64,000 nt of DNA, from NCBI RefSeq assembly GCF_006716355.1, contig NZ_VFOW01000001.1:1178001-1242000 (forward strand), in the 5' to 3' direction. The notes under the pieces were generated by a model, which saw nothing but the letters and a program-made list of their open reading frames with translations, ran no database searches and was not told where the DNA came from. Both the position numbers and the translations under genes were made by a program. This DNA comes from Stackebrandtia endophytica (GTDB lineage: Bacteria > Actinomycetota > Actinomycetes > Mycobacteriales > Micromonosporaceae). Shown piece after piece: positions 53,217-61,240 of the stretch. Position 1 is the first letter of the stretch; the number at the start of each line of letters is the position of its first letter.

Positions 53217-54136
53217 GCACGACGGAGAACTCCGCCGCTGCCCTCGCACCACGGAACGCTCTCGTCGGTGTCGACATCGGCGGAACCAAGATCGACGTGG
53301 CGGTCGTCGTCGACGGCACTCGCCACACTCGACGGCTGGCCACCGATGCGATGCGTGGTGCCGCGCAGGCGATCGATCGTGCACTGTCGACGGTGTCTGA
53401 CCTGGCGACCGAAGCCGGTGCCACCATCACCGCGATCGGCGTCGCCGTCCCGGGAGCCGTGGACAACGGCGTGATCCGGATGGCCGACAACATCCCCGAT
53501 CTCGAAGGGCTCGATCTGGCCTCCATGGTTGGTGAGACCTTTCCGGACGTGGAGTTGGCACTGGTCAACGATCTCAACGCGGCGGCCACCGCCCAGTTGG
53601 CCGCCGGCCTGGTGCCCCGCACCGGCGTCGGAGTCGTCATCGGGCTGGGAACCGGCACGGCCGCCGGGATCATCGTGGACGGTCAACTGCGTTCGGGCGC
53701 CCGCGGCGCCGCCGGCGAGATCGGCTACAGCCGCATCGTTCTACCGGGCGGCACCCACCGCGATCCCGCCCGGTTGGAGGACATCGCGGGCGGTAGAGCG
53801 TTGGACCGGTTGGCCGCCGACTCCGGCCTGCGTAGTGCGCAGGAGCTGTTGGACCGCGCCGAGACCGATGCCGCCACCGCGGCGGAGGTGATCCCCCGCC
53901 TGGACGCGGTGGGGCGGGCCATCGCGTTCTGCCAACACCTGCTGGACCCCGACGCGCTCGTCGTGTTCGGTGGGGTGTCGGCGCATCCGCTGCTGCGCAG
54001 CCGGGTCGAGGCGGTTCTGGCCGGTGAACTGCCGGACCCGCCGACCGTCCGGTGGCTTGCGCCGGGAACCAACGCCTCGCTGGAGGGGACACTGCACCAC
54101 GCCGCGATGCTGGCGGAAGCACCGGTTCCGGCATAG
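53213..54136 (+). CDS. ROK-family kinase
   Basis: The 307-residue protein has the phosphate-1 motif VGVDIGGTKIDVAVV, catalytic Asp in LVNDLNAAATAQL and ATP site GLGTGTAAGIIVDG. The usual GEIGH-(zinc CxCGxxGC) region is GEIGYSRIVLPGG: the His is Tyr and all zinc Cys are absent. The enzyme should phosphorylate a sugar, amino sugar or polyol product of the operon. It overlaps the lyase by four bases (GTGA). Confidence 0.88.
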   Translation: MSTTENSAAALAPRNALVGVDIGGTKIDVAVVVDGTRHTRRLATDAMRGAAQAIDRALSTVSDLATEAGATITAIGVAVPGAVDNGVIRMADNIPDLEGLDLASMVGETFPDVELALVNDLNAAATAQLAAGLVPRTGVGVVIGLGTGTAAGIIVDGQLRSGARGAAGEIGYSRIVLPGGTHRDPARLEDIAGGRALDRLAADSGLRSAQELLDRAETDAATAAEVIPRLDAVGRAIAFCQHLLDPDALVVFGGVSAHPLLRSRVEAVLAGELPDPPTVRWLAPGTNASLEGTLHHAAMLAEAPVPA

Positions 54137-54221
54137 CGCACCCTCAATTGTCCGATGAGGATGATTGAGTCCAGATGGGATCGGGTGTGCGATCCCACCG
54201 TGAAGCCTCACCCGGGTGCGC

Positions 54222-54253
54222 GGTGGCCCCGACACCTCGGTGTCGGGGCCACC
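54222..54253. terminator. Strong bidirectional terminator
   Basis: GGTGGCCCCGACACC (54222-54236) and GGTGTCGGGGCCACC (54239-54253) form a perfect 15-bp inverted repeat with a two-base centre, followed by ACTTT. It separates the ROK operon from the convergent SDR gene. Confidence 0.85.
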
Positions 54254-54274
54254 ACTTTCGGCCCGGTTCGGGAC

Positions 54275-55039
54275 TCAGGTCAGGTTGAGCCCACCGTCCA
54301 CGGTGATCACCTGACCGGTGAGCCACGTCGACGCCGGGTTCGCCAGATTCCACACCCAGTCGGCGATCTCCTCCGGTTCTCCCCTGCGCCCCAACGGAAT
54401 TCGGGCGGCCTCGGCAGTTTCCAGTTCTGCGGCCTCCTCCGCCGACATGCCCGCCGCCGACAGCGCCTCCGACTTGACCGGTCCGGGTGCGACCGCGTTG
54501 ACCCGGATCCGGTCGGGGGCCAGTTCCAGGGCCCAGCTGCGGGTCAACTGTTCCAGTGCGGCCTTCGAGGCGGCATAGTGCGAGATCTCCGCCCCGGGCC
54601 GCTGCCCGAAGACGCTGGAGACGTTGACGATCGTGCCGCCGGTGTCCCGCAGCAGCGGCAAAGCATGGTGGGCCAACAGGCTGGGTGCGGTGACATTGAC
54701 CTCCCACAGCCGTCTCACTCGGTCGGCCGACAGCTCGGCCAACGGCATGATCTCCAGGTATCCGGCGTTGTTGACGAGGATGTCGAGACGATCCCACCGC
54801 GCCTTCGCCGCCGCCGTGATCGTCTGCGGTGCTTCGGGATCGGTGATGTCGGCGGGCAGGATGTCGATGTGGCCGTCCGGGTTCTCCCTCCGCTGCAGCT
54901 GAGCGGTCTGGGCCAGTGCCGCTTCTCGGCGACCGACCGCCAGCACCCGCGCTCCCGTTCGAGCCAGCCGCAGCGCGGTGGCGCGGCCGATCCCGGATCC
55001 GGCGCCGGTGACGATCGCGGTCAACGAGGTCTCGGACAT
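54275..55039 (-). CDS. Short-chain dehydrogenase/reductase (SDR)
   Basis: The 254-residue classical SDR has the NAD(P) motif VTGAGSGIGRATAL, NNAG at about residue 85, catalytic Ser in VNVSSVFG, YxxxK in SHYAASKAAL and a final GQVITVDGGLNLT. Arg at the end of strand 2 (VGRREAAL) favours NADP. The ATG at 55039 has AAGGAG six bases upstream. It is divergent from the ArsR gene across a long palindrome and is probably its target. Confidence 0.93.
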   Translation of the reverse strand: MSETSLTAIVTGAGSGIGRATALRLARTGARVLAVGRREAALAQTAQLQRRENPDGHIDILPADITDPEAPQTITAAAKARWDRLDILVNNAGYLEIMPLAELSADRVRRLWEVNVTAPSLLAHHALPLLRDTGGTIVNVSSVFGQRPGAEISHYAASKAALEQLTRSWALELAPDRIRVNAVAPGPVKSEALSAAGMSAEEAAELETAEAARIPLGRRGEPEEIADWVWNLANPASTWLTGQVITVDGGLNLT

Positions 55040-55050
55040 GCTCAACTCCT

Positions 55051-55094
55051 TGTTCGATGTTCGTGTTGTTCGATGTTCGTGGAACATCGAACAA
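55051..55094. promoter_or_regulatory. 13-3-13 palindrome with an extra half-site
   Basis: TTGTTCGATGTTC (55066-55078), GTG, GAACATCGAACAA (55082-55094) is a perfect 29-bp palindrome. The half TGTTCGATGTTCGT is repeated in direct orientation 16 bp upstream (55051-55064). The site overlaps the region upstream of both divergent starts. It is the likely ArsR operator. Confidence 0.8.
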
Positions 55095-55112
55095 TAGCGC
55101 TATGCTGCAGGC

Positions 55113-55430
55113 ATGAAAACCGCCGAGCACCCCGCCGTCGAGGACCTGGACCTCATCACCGTGCTCGCCGCATTGGCCGACCCCGTACGGCTTGACCTGG
55201 TACGACAGCTGTCAGATCACCGAGAACTCGGGTGGGGCGACCTGGTCGCACCGGTGGCGAAATCCACACTCAGCCACCACATGCGGGTGCTGCGGGATGC
55301 GGGCGTGACCCGCACCAGGCAGGAGGGCACCCGCTGTTTCGTAAAACTGCGGGCCGACGACCTGACGGCACGCTTTCCCGGGCTGCTCGATCTGGTCCAG
55401 GACTACACGCCGGCCCCACCGTTGGGCTAA
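55113..55430 (+). CDS. ArsR-family regulator
   Basis: The 105-residue winged-helix protein has LAALADPVRLDLVRQLSDHR, then KSTLSHHMRVLRDAGV as recognition helix and a wing GTRCFVKLR. The metal Cys pair of the DNA-binding helix (ELCVCDL type) is absent, so a non-metal signal is likely. A TATGCT at 55101-55106 is six bases before the ATG, again pointing to a leaderless mRNA. Confidence 0.9.
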   Translation: MKTAEHPAVEDLDLITVLAALADPVRLDLVRQLSDHRELGWGDLVAPVAKSTLSHHMRVLRDAGVTRTRQEGTRCFVKLRADDLTARFPGLLDLVQDYTPAPPLG

Positions 55431-55462
55431 CGGTTGCGCCAGGCCGTGGGTCCGGAACCTTT

Positions 55463-56278
55463 TTAGGCCGACTCCCTGCGCCGCCACACCTCGTACAACA
55501 GGACACTGGTGGCGATGGCCAGGTTCAACGATTCGGCCATACCCACCATCGGAATGCTCAACTGGATCGAGCCCCTGGCCAACTCGGTGTCCGAGAGCCC
55601 CTCACCCTCGTTGCCCATCAGAATCGCCAGCGGCGACGGCAGCGGCGCCGACCACAGCGTCTCCTCGGCCTTCGCCGAGGTCGTGGCGATGGTGATGCCC
55701 CGATCCCGTGCCCAGTCGGCGAACTCGTCGAGGTCGGCCACCCGGATCGCGGGAACGTTGAACACCGCGCCCATGCTGGCCTTGATCGCCTGCGGATCGA
55801 ACGGGTCGGCGGTGTTGCCGAGCAGGACGATTCCCGCAGCGCCGGTGGCGTCGGCGGAACGGAAGATCGTGCCGAGGTTGCCGGGGTTGGCCACCCGACT
55901 CAGCACGACCAGGGTTGTGTCCGAAGTGGTCTCCAGTTCGTCCAGTGCGAGGTACCGGGTGCCGACGATCGCAGCCAGGCCCGCAGGGCCGTCCCGGTCG
56001 GCGATTCGAGTGAACAGCTCAGGCGTCAACCGGACCACCGGTACACCGTTATCCCGCTGCACCTCGATCATGTCCAGGACGGCGGTGCGGCGAATCTGCT
56101 CCGGACAGTAGACGATCTGCTCGATCGACATGCCCGCGTCGATCGCCTGCGTCACCGGCTGAATCCCGAACACCACCGACACCTGCTGCTGTTGCCGGTT
56201 CTTACGGCTCGACAGCGACCGCACCCGTTTGACGATCGGGTTGCTCGCACTGGTGATGAGTTTTTCCAACGGACTCAC
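55463..56278 (-). CDS. SpoU/TrmH-family RNA methyltransferase
   Basis: The 271-residue protein has an N-terminal L30e-like substrate-binding domain (SNPIVKRVRSLSSRKNR) and a SPOUT knot from residue 120: VLSRVANPGNLGTIFRSADATG (motif 1), LLGNTADPFDPQAIKASMGA, ILMGNEGEGLSD (motif 2) and SIPMVGMAESLNLAIATSV (motif 3). It methylates a ribose 2'-OH in rRNA or tRNA. The close neighbour in actinomycetes is thiostrepton-type rRNA methyltransferase, but specificity cannot be called. Confidence 0.9.
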   Translation of the reverse strand: MSPLEKLITSASNPIVKRVRSLSSRKNRQQQQVSVVFGIQPVTQAIDAGMSIEQIVYCPEQIRRTAVLDMIEVQRDNGVPVVRLTPELFTRIADRDGPAGLAAIVGTRYLALDELETTSDTTLVVLSRVANPGNLGTIFRSADATGAAGIVLLGNTADPFDPQAIKASMGAVFNVPAIRVADLDEFADWARDRGITIATTSAKAEETLWSAPLPSPLAILMGNEGEGLSDTELARGSIQLSIPMVGMAESLNLAIATSVLLYEVWRRRESA

Positions 56279-56457
56279 TCGGGTTCTCGCGACGGATTCG
56301 GACTACGTTCACTTCGCGGGACGCCCAGTCCCACCAGCCCAAGATCATAGTCCGGCCGCCTAACCACCCGGCCGGGGAGGAAACCGACCGTCGTCGGGCG
56401 TCACACCGCCGGGATACGCTCCGCTCGCCCCGAGCCGCCCGTTAGAGAGCCCCAGCC

Positions 56458-57453
56458 ATGCGATTCACCACGCCACCTCGCCCGCACGACCTCGTGAGCT
56501 TGTTCCCGGAACTGGCGGAGTACGCCAGATCGGCGGTACGGCTGCATCCTCGATGGGGTGATCCCGGGATCGAGCAGAGCTCGATCGGCGGCCCGGTTCG
56601 CTGGCCGGCCGACGAGCCGTGGCCGACCTGCGACCGGGAGCATGACGACTAATCGACCGCGCCGATCGACTACACTCTGGCGGTCCGGCGGTACATGGCC
56701 GAACTGGCTCGTTCGGGTACCCAAGCACGCCGGATCCAGGATGCCCATCAACGTCGAATGCGTGAGCTGGAGCTGGAATACGCCGTCGGCGACGAACCCG
56801 ACCCGAGCGCACCGACCCCGCTGATTCCGGTGGCTCAGCTGTATTATCGCGATGTCCCGGGCCTGCCCTGGCCGGAACGGTACGACCTGCTGCAGATTCT
56901 CTGGTGCCCCAGAAACCACCCGAACGCCGACACCCCGTACAACCCGGTGTTCGAACTGCGGTGGCGGTTGAGCGAGACGATCGGAGACCAACTCGACTCG
57001 CCGCCTCGACCGGTGAGCTGTCCCGAGGAGTACCTACCCAATCCGTGCGTAGTGCACCCCGAAGTCGTAACCGAGTACCCGAACGGCGCATCCCTGCCTC
57101 CCCCTCTAGAAAAGTCCATTCGCGACTGGGAGGACGAGATGGGAGACAATCTCACCTACCACTGGGAATCCGCGCTGGCCCCTGGCTGGAAGGCCATGGG
57201 GCACGGCGGATATTGGGGTGTCATCGATCCCTACCCCATGACCTGCGCTTGCGGCGAGGAACAGCAGCCGCTGTTCACGGTCGCCTCCGGCGAATACGAT
57301 GCCGGAACCCATGCCTGGCGCCCCGTCGAGGAAGACGGGACCGACCCCACGACGCAGGACCCGGTCGAGGTCTTCATCGGGCGCGGTTACACCCTCCAGC
57401 TCTATTACTGCCCTCGGTCGGAGCATCACGCCAACCGCACCGAGATGTTCTGA
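56458..57453 (+). pseudogene. DUF1963-like gene interrupted by one in-frame stop
   Basis: The ATG at 56458 opens a frame with GPVRWPADEPWPTC that stops at TAA 56650-56652. The same frame continues without shift through DYTLAVRRYMAELAR, PWPERYDLLQILWCP, PGWKAMGHGGYWGVID and LQLYYCPR to 57453. Both parts together (about 331 residues) have the layout of DUF1963-type proteins of actinomycetes. A single base change would restore it. A C-terminal product could start at the ATG at 56695. Confidence 0.78.
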
Positions 57454-57516
57454 CTCAGGGGCCACGCTCGGTAGTTCGGATCACACCGTGTCACTTGTCG
57501 ATCTCGGCTTCGAAAT

Positions 57517-57532
57517 ATACCCTGGGGGGTAT
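57517..57532. promoter_or_regulatory. CsoR/CstR-type operator
   Basis: ATACCC-TGGG-GGGTAT matches the palindromes bound by DUF156 (CsoR/CstR/RcnR) repressors. It overlaps a possible -10 (TATACC, 57516-57521) and the ATG at 57531. The CstR-like gene three kb downstream in the same operon is the likely binder. Confidence 0.75.
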
Positions 57533-59258
57533 GTTGAACGGGATGGAAACCGATCGCGGGTCCGGCACCCGCATCGTGATCGTCGGCGGGGTGGCCGGCG
57601 GCATGAGCAGCGCGGCGCGGGCTCGACGCTTGGACGAGTCCGCCGAGATCATCGTGTTGGAACGCGGCGCGTATGTCTCATTCGCCAACTGCGGACTGCC
57701 CTACCACGTCGGCGGTGAGATCGATGACGCCGACAGCCTGCTGGTACAGACTCCGGAGCGGCTCGCAGCTGCACTGAACCTGGATGTGCGGACCGGACAC
57801 GACGTCATCGGGCTCGACGCGGATAGGCGGGAAGTGGTGGTGCGCACCACCGCCGGCGAGGAACGCATCGGCTATGACGCGCTGGTGCTCTCACCGGGTG
57901 CTGTCGCCGCGCGACCGGCCATCGAGGGACTCGACTCCGCACGGGTGCGAACCCTGCGAACGGTCGAGGACGCCATCTGGCTGCGGGACGGTGTCGACGC
58001 CGGCGCCCGGAACGCGGTTGTACTCGGCGCGGGATTCATCGGCCTTGAGGCCGCCGAAGCCCTTGCCCTCCAAGGACTTCACACGACCATCGTCGAATTC
58101 GCCGACCGGGTGTTGCCGCCTTTGGACGGTGAACACGCCTGGCCCGTGGAGCACGAACTCACCCGCCTCGGCATCGACGTTCGAACCGGCATCGCCGCGC
58201 GAGAAATCATCGCAAGCCCTGACACCGACACGGTGGTCCTAGCCGACGGAACCCGCCTGAGCGCCGACCTGATCGTGCTGGCCACCGGCGTTCGACCCGA
58301 CACCGCCCCGTTCGAAGCGGCCGGTATCGAGACCGAACGCGGCGCCATCGTCGTCGACCAACACGGCCGGACCTCGCTGGAAGGCGTGTGGGCGGTCGGC
58401 GACGCGACGGTCAGCGTCGACCCCGTCACCGGAGTACGCCGACCGGTCGCGTTGGCCGGCCCGGCGAACCGGGCGGGCCGTCTGGTGGCCGACGACATCC
58501 TGCGACCGGGTCGGGCTCGGTCGATCCCGCCGCCGCTGAGCACCGCGATCGTGCGGGTCGGCGCCTTGACGGTCGCCATGACCGGCGCCAATCGAGCCGC
58601 CCTGGACGCCGCCGGCATCGACCACCACACCGTTCACCTGCACCCCAATCAGCACGCCGGGTATTTCCCCGGTGCGTCTCAGATCAAACTCAGCCTGCAC
58701 GTACGCGCTGAGGACGGAATGATCCTGGGCGCCCAGGCCGTCGGCGTCGACGGCGTCGACAAACGGATCGACGTCATCGCCACCGCGATCCGGGCCCGGA
58801 TGACCGCCGCCGATCTCATCGACTTGGATCTGTCCTACTCCCCGCCCTACGGCCAGGCAAAGGACCCGGTCAATCTCGCGGGAATGGTCGCCACCAACGT
58901 TCTCGACGAGACCCTGCGCCTGTGGTACGCCCACGACCTGGACGAGGTACTCGCCTCCGCTCTGATCCTGGATGTGCGCAGCCCCGAGGAGTTCGCGACC
59001 GGACACCTTCCGAACGCGGTGAACATCCCGCACACCGAGCTTCGCGGTCAGCTCGACGAGGTACGGCGCGCCGCCGACGGACGGCCGGTTCGGGTGCTGT
59101 GCGCCTCGGGGGTCCGATCGGCGATCGCGCACCGGGTACTGGCTCAGGCCGGTTTCGACTCGGCCTCGCTGTCGGGCGGAACCCTGACGCTGCGCGCCAC
59201 CCTCGGCGCCACCGCCGACAACGTCCTGGTCACCGAGACCACCCCGGTGCCCGTCTAA
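57531..59258 (+). CDS. CoA-disulfide reductase fused to rhodanese (CoADR-RHD)
   Basis: The 575-residue protein has FAD motif VIVGGVAGGMSSAARARRL, the single active Cys in FANCGLPYHVGG (CoADR type), a central NAD(P)H motif VVLGAGFIGLEAAEAL, GVWAVGDAT for FAD, a dimerisation domain to about residue 450, then a rhodanese domain with active Cys in VLCASGVRSA. It reduces CoA-persulfides or polysulfides and helps clear reactive sulfur. The ATG at 57531 fits a leaderless mRNA; ATG 57543 is possible. Confidence 0.9.
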   Translation: MLNGMETDRGSGTRIVIVGGVAGGMSSAARARRLDESAEIIVLERGAYVSFANCGLPYHVGGEIDDADSLLVQTPERLAAALNLDVRTGHDVIGLDADRREVVVRTTAGEERIGYDALVLSPGAVAARPAIEGLDSARVRTLRTVEDAIWLRDGVDAGARNAVVLGAGFIGLEAAEALALQGLHTTIVEFADRVLPPLDGEHAWPVEHELTRLGIDVRTGIAAREIIASPDTDTVVLADGTRLSADLIVLATGVRPDTAPFEAAGIETERGAIVVDQHGRTSLEGVWAVGDATVSVDPVTGVRRPVALAGPANRAGRLVADDILRPGRARSIPPPLSTAIVRVGALTVAMTGANRAALDAAGIDHHTVHLHPNQHAGYFPGASQIKLSLHVRAEDGMILGAQAVGVDGVDKRIDVIATAIRARMTAADLIDLDLSYSPPYGQAKDPVNLAGMVATNVLDETLRLWYAHDLDEVLASALILDVRSPEEFATGHLPNAVNIPHTELRGQLDEVRRAADGRPVRVLCASGVRSAIAHRVLAQAGFDSASLSGGTLTLRATLGATADNVLVTETTPVPV

Positions 59259-59281
59259 CCATCACCGAAAAAGGAGAAACC

Positions 59282-59557
59282 ATGTCCAGCAACGATTCCG
59301 ATGCCCAGCGTCGCATCCTGAACCGACTTCGTCGCGCTCGTGGCCAACTCGACGCCGTCATCGGTGCCGTCGAGAACGGTGGCTCGTGCCGCGATGTGGT
59401 CACCCAACTGGCGGCCGTCTCATCGGCGCTCGATCGCGCCGGGTTCACGATCATTTCCAGCGCGATGAAGGACTGCCTCGCCGACCCCGAGGGCACCAAC
59501 CGCACCGACGACATCACGACCGAAGAACTCGAAAAGCTCTTCTTGACCCTGGCCTGA
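59282..59557 (+). CDS. cstR: CstR-like persulfide-sensing repressor (CsoR family, DUF156)
   Basis: The 91-residue protein has Cys36 (GGSCRDVVTQL) and Cys65 (MKDCL) in the places of the CsoR ligands, but residue 61, His in copper sensors, is Ala. Two Cys without the His is the CstR pattern, which forms a di- or trisulfide bridge between Cys residues. It should repress the reductase operon at the ATACCC/GGGTAT site. It follows the reductase after 23 bases, with an AAAAGGAG ribosome site. Confidence 0.88.
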   Translation: MSSNDSDAQRRILNRLRRARGQLDAVIGAVENGGSCRDVVTQLAAVSSALDRAGFTIISSAMKDCLADPEGTNRTDDITTEELEKLFLTLA

Positions 59558-59597
59558 CCAACTCGGGCCCACCACCATCGAAACGAGGAAACCGAAC

Positions 59598-59762
59598 ATG
59601 TGTCGAGCAGTCAGCTGCAAAACCTGCGACAAGACCACCTGGGCCGGATGCGGCCAACACATCGACGACGTCAAACGCACCGTCCCCGCCGCCGCGTGGT
59701 GCCCGGGCCACCCGAAGGAGGCCTCGACCGGCGGTTTTCTCTCCCGCCTGTTCAAGCGGTGA
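59598..59762 (+). CDS. 54-residue Cys-rich protein
   Basis: The frame encodes MCRAVSCKTCDKTTWAGCG, then HIDDVKRTVPAAAWCPGH and a basic C-terminus, with six Cys and two His in zinc-ribbon-like spacing. An AACGAGGAAACC ribosome region precedes it, and 40 bases separate it from the CstR-like gene. Similar short Cys/His proteins are common in actinobacteria but have no known function. A thiol or zinc-linked role in sulfur stress is a guess. Confidence 0.75.
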   Translation: MCRAVSCKTCDKTTWAGCGQHIDDVKRTVPAAAWCPGHPKEASTGGFLSRLFKR

Positions 59763-59831
59763 CCTACCGAGGCGGGGCCTTTCGACGGGGCGTGTCCTCG
59801 TCCACAGTCCCGGCTAGGTAACGTCGCCGGG

Positions 59832-60326
59832 ATGGACGTTGTCGCCGCCGCGATCGCCCGATTGCGTGACGCCGGATGGACGGTGGAGCGGACGTCAATA
59901 CGTCGGGACGCACCCGCCGCATTGACGTCGGCCTCGCCGACTCAACTGGCGTGGGCCTCATCGTTCACGCGACTGTCCAATCCCGACGATACGACCTGGT
60001 TTCTGTCCATGAACGACTATGCGGGGACATCCGACGACGCCTTCGCCTGGGACGCCATCGAAACCCTGTCTCTAGAAGCTGCCACGGATGTTCACGAGAA
60101 CGCCCTCGTCCTGGAGTTCTGGCGTCGACACCGACCGATCCTACTGTCGGTCCGGCACCGATACTCGTATCTGGCGGTCCGCGCCGACGGGGTGGTCGTT
60201 CACGGTGCGGAGCCGGAGTTCGAACAGACCAGCGACGTCGCGGCCGATCTCGACAGCCTACTGAGATCCGTCGGTATGCCCGGTGAGCCGGCCATCGACC
60301 TTGTTGACGATCTACTGTTCGGGTAA
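59832..60326 (+). CDS. Hypothetical protein
   Basis: The 164-residue soluble protein begins VVAAAIARLRDAGW and ends with an acidic helix, EPAIDLVDDLLFG. The middle (YSYLAVRADGVVVHGAEPEFE) has the feel of SUKH/SMI1-like immunity domains, but the match is weak. An uncoupled single gene. Confidence 0.65.
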   Translation: MDVVAAAIARLRDAGWTVERTSIRRDAPAALTSASPTQLAWASSFTRLSNPDDTTWFLSMNDYAGTSDDAFAWDAIETLSLEAATDVHENALVLEFWRRHRPILLSVRHRYSYLAVRADGVVVHGAEPEFEQTSDVAADLDSLLRSVGMPGEPAIDLVDDLLFG

Positions 60327-60495
60327 TCCGAAAAGACCGAGCACCGGTTCGCAACTACATTGTGGAGTGAGCGGTGATGCTAAGACCGTTGCCGCCGTGG
60401 CAACTAGAGCATGACCGCGCAGCCGGAGCAGGTGATGGAAGGCGGGGACCTTCGCCCGGCGGGACACCAGCAGGGCACTCGCGCGATGCCGAGGG

Positions 60496-60869
60496 CTAGC
60501 CGTTGTCCCGGATGTTGATGGTTCCCGCCGACCCGATCTGGAACACGTCGCCGGCGACACTTCCGGATACGCTGTTCACAATGGACCCAGGTTGGGTGCC
60601 GAATAGGGATTCGCCGGCGGCGCGCACCTCGCGGTCGAACTCGGGGTCGGCTTGCGCCACAAGCTCAAGCGCGGACGCCAGCCGCTCGGTGTTCGCCTCG
60701 GGATCCGACTCGGCGGCCTCCAACGCGGCCTGCGCGATCGGTTCGCTCGCGAACCGGCGTTTGACCAGCGCAACCAATGATTCATACGCACGGCGCCCGC
60801 CCGCGAAGACCGCCTCGGCCGCCTTCCCGCGACCGCACCGGCGATGGCCACCATGATCGGATCAGCCAT
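60496..60869 (-). pseudogene. Frameshifted hypothetical gene
   Basis: The ATG at 60869 encodes MADPIMVAIAGAVAG; a one-base shift near 60825 leads into KAAEAVFAGGRRAYESLVAL, then LVKRRFASEPIAQAALEAA and ends SAGTINIRDNG at 60496. The joined product (about 123 residues) has the alternating helical start and beta-turn-rich SIVNSVSGSVAGDVFQ tail of a family found next to STAND and TPR proteins in actinomycetes. It could be a sequencing error or a true loss. Confidence 0.65.
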
Positions 60870-61010
60870 GTGAACCCTCTCAACTCACGGAGATCCGGCA
60901 CCTCGGTCACCCGGACGCCGGTTAAGGTATCGGGATGTCCAGGCTGTCGACGGAACCGCGAACCCCATCGGGTACGCACCCGACAGCACGCACGTCCACT
61001 ATGGTAGCAT

Positions 61011-61199
61011 CCAACGGCCAACGGCCAACGGCCAACGGCCAACGGCCAACGGCCAACGGCCAACGGCCAACGGCCAACGGCCAACGGCCAACGGCCAACG
61101 GCCAACGGCCAACGGCCAACGGCCAACGGCCAACGGCCAACGGCCAACGGCCAACGGCCAACGGCCAACGGCCAACGGCCAACGGCCAACGGCCAACGG
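61011..61199. repeat. 27 tandem copies of CCAACGG
   Basis: The heptamer runs without a single mismatch from 61011 to 61199 (189 bp). Because 7 and 3 are coprime, the array is open in all six frames, encoding PTANGQR on the plus strand and PLAVGRW on the minus strand. It ends 41 bases before the GTG of the gene at 61241 and contains no T-A pair besides AA. Slippage at such an array would change promoter or leader length in 7-bp steps. The whole gap 60870-61240 has no other gene. Confidence 0.97.
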
Positions 61200-61240
61200 C
61201 TTGAGCGGTCGAGCTCCAGACGCACCGACGGAGGGCTGGC

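Noticed and set aside
61011-61199. CRISPR-like array
   Set aside because: Units are seven bases with no spacers, and no cas genes are nearby.
60935-61204. Plus-strand frame encoding PTANGQR repeats
   Set aside because: Artefact of the CCAACGG array; no ribosome site and it stops five bases after the array.
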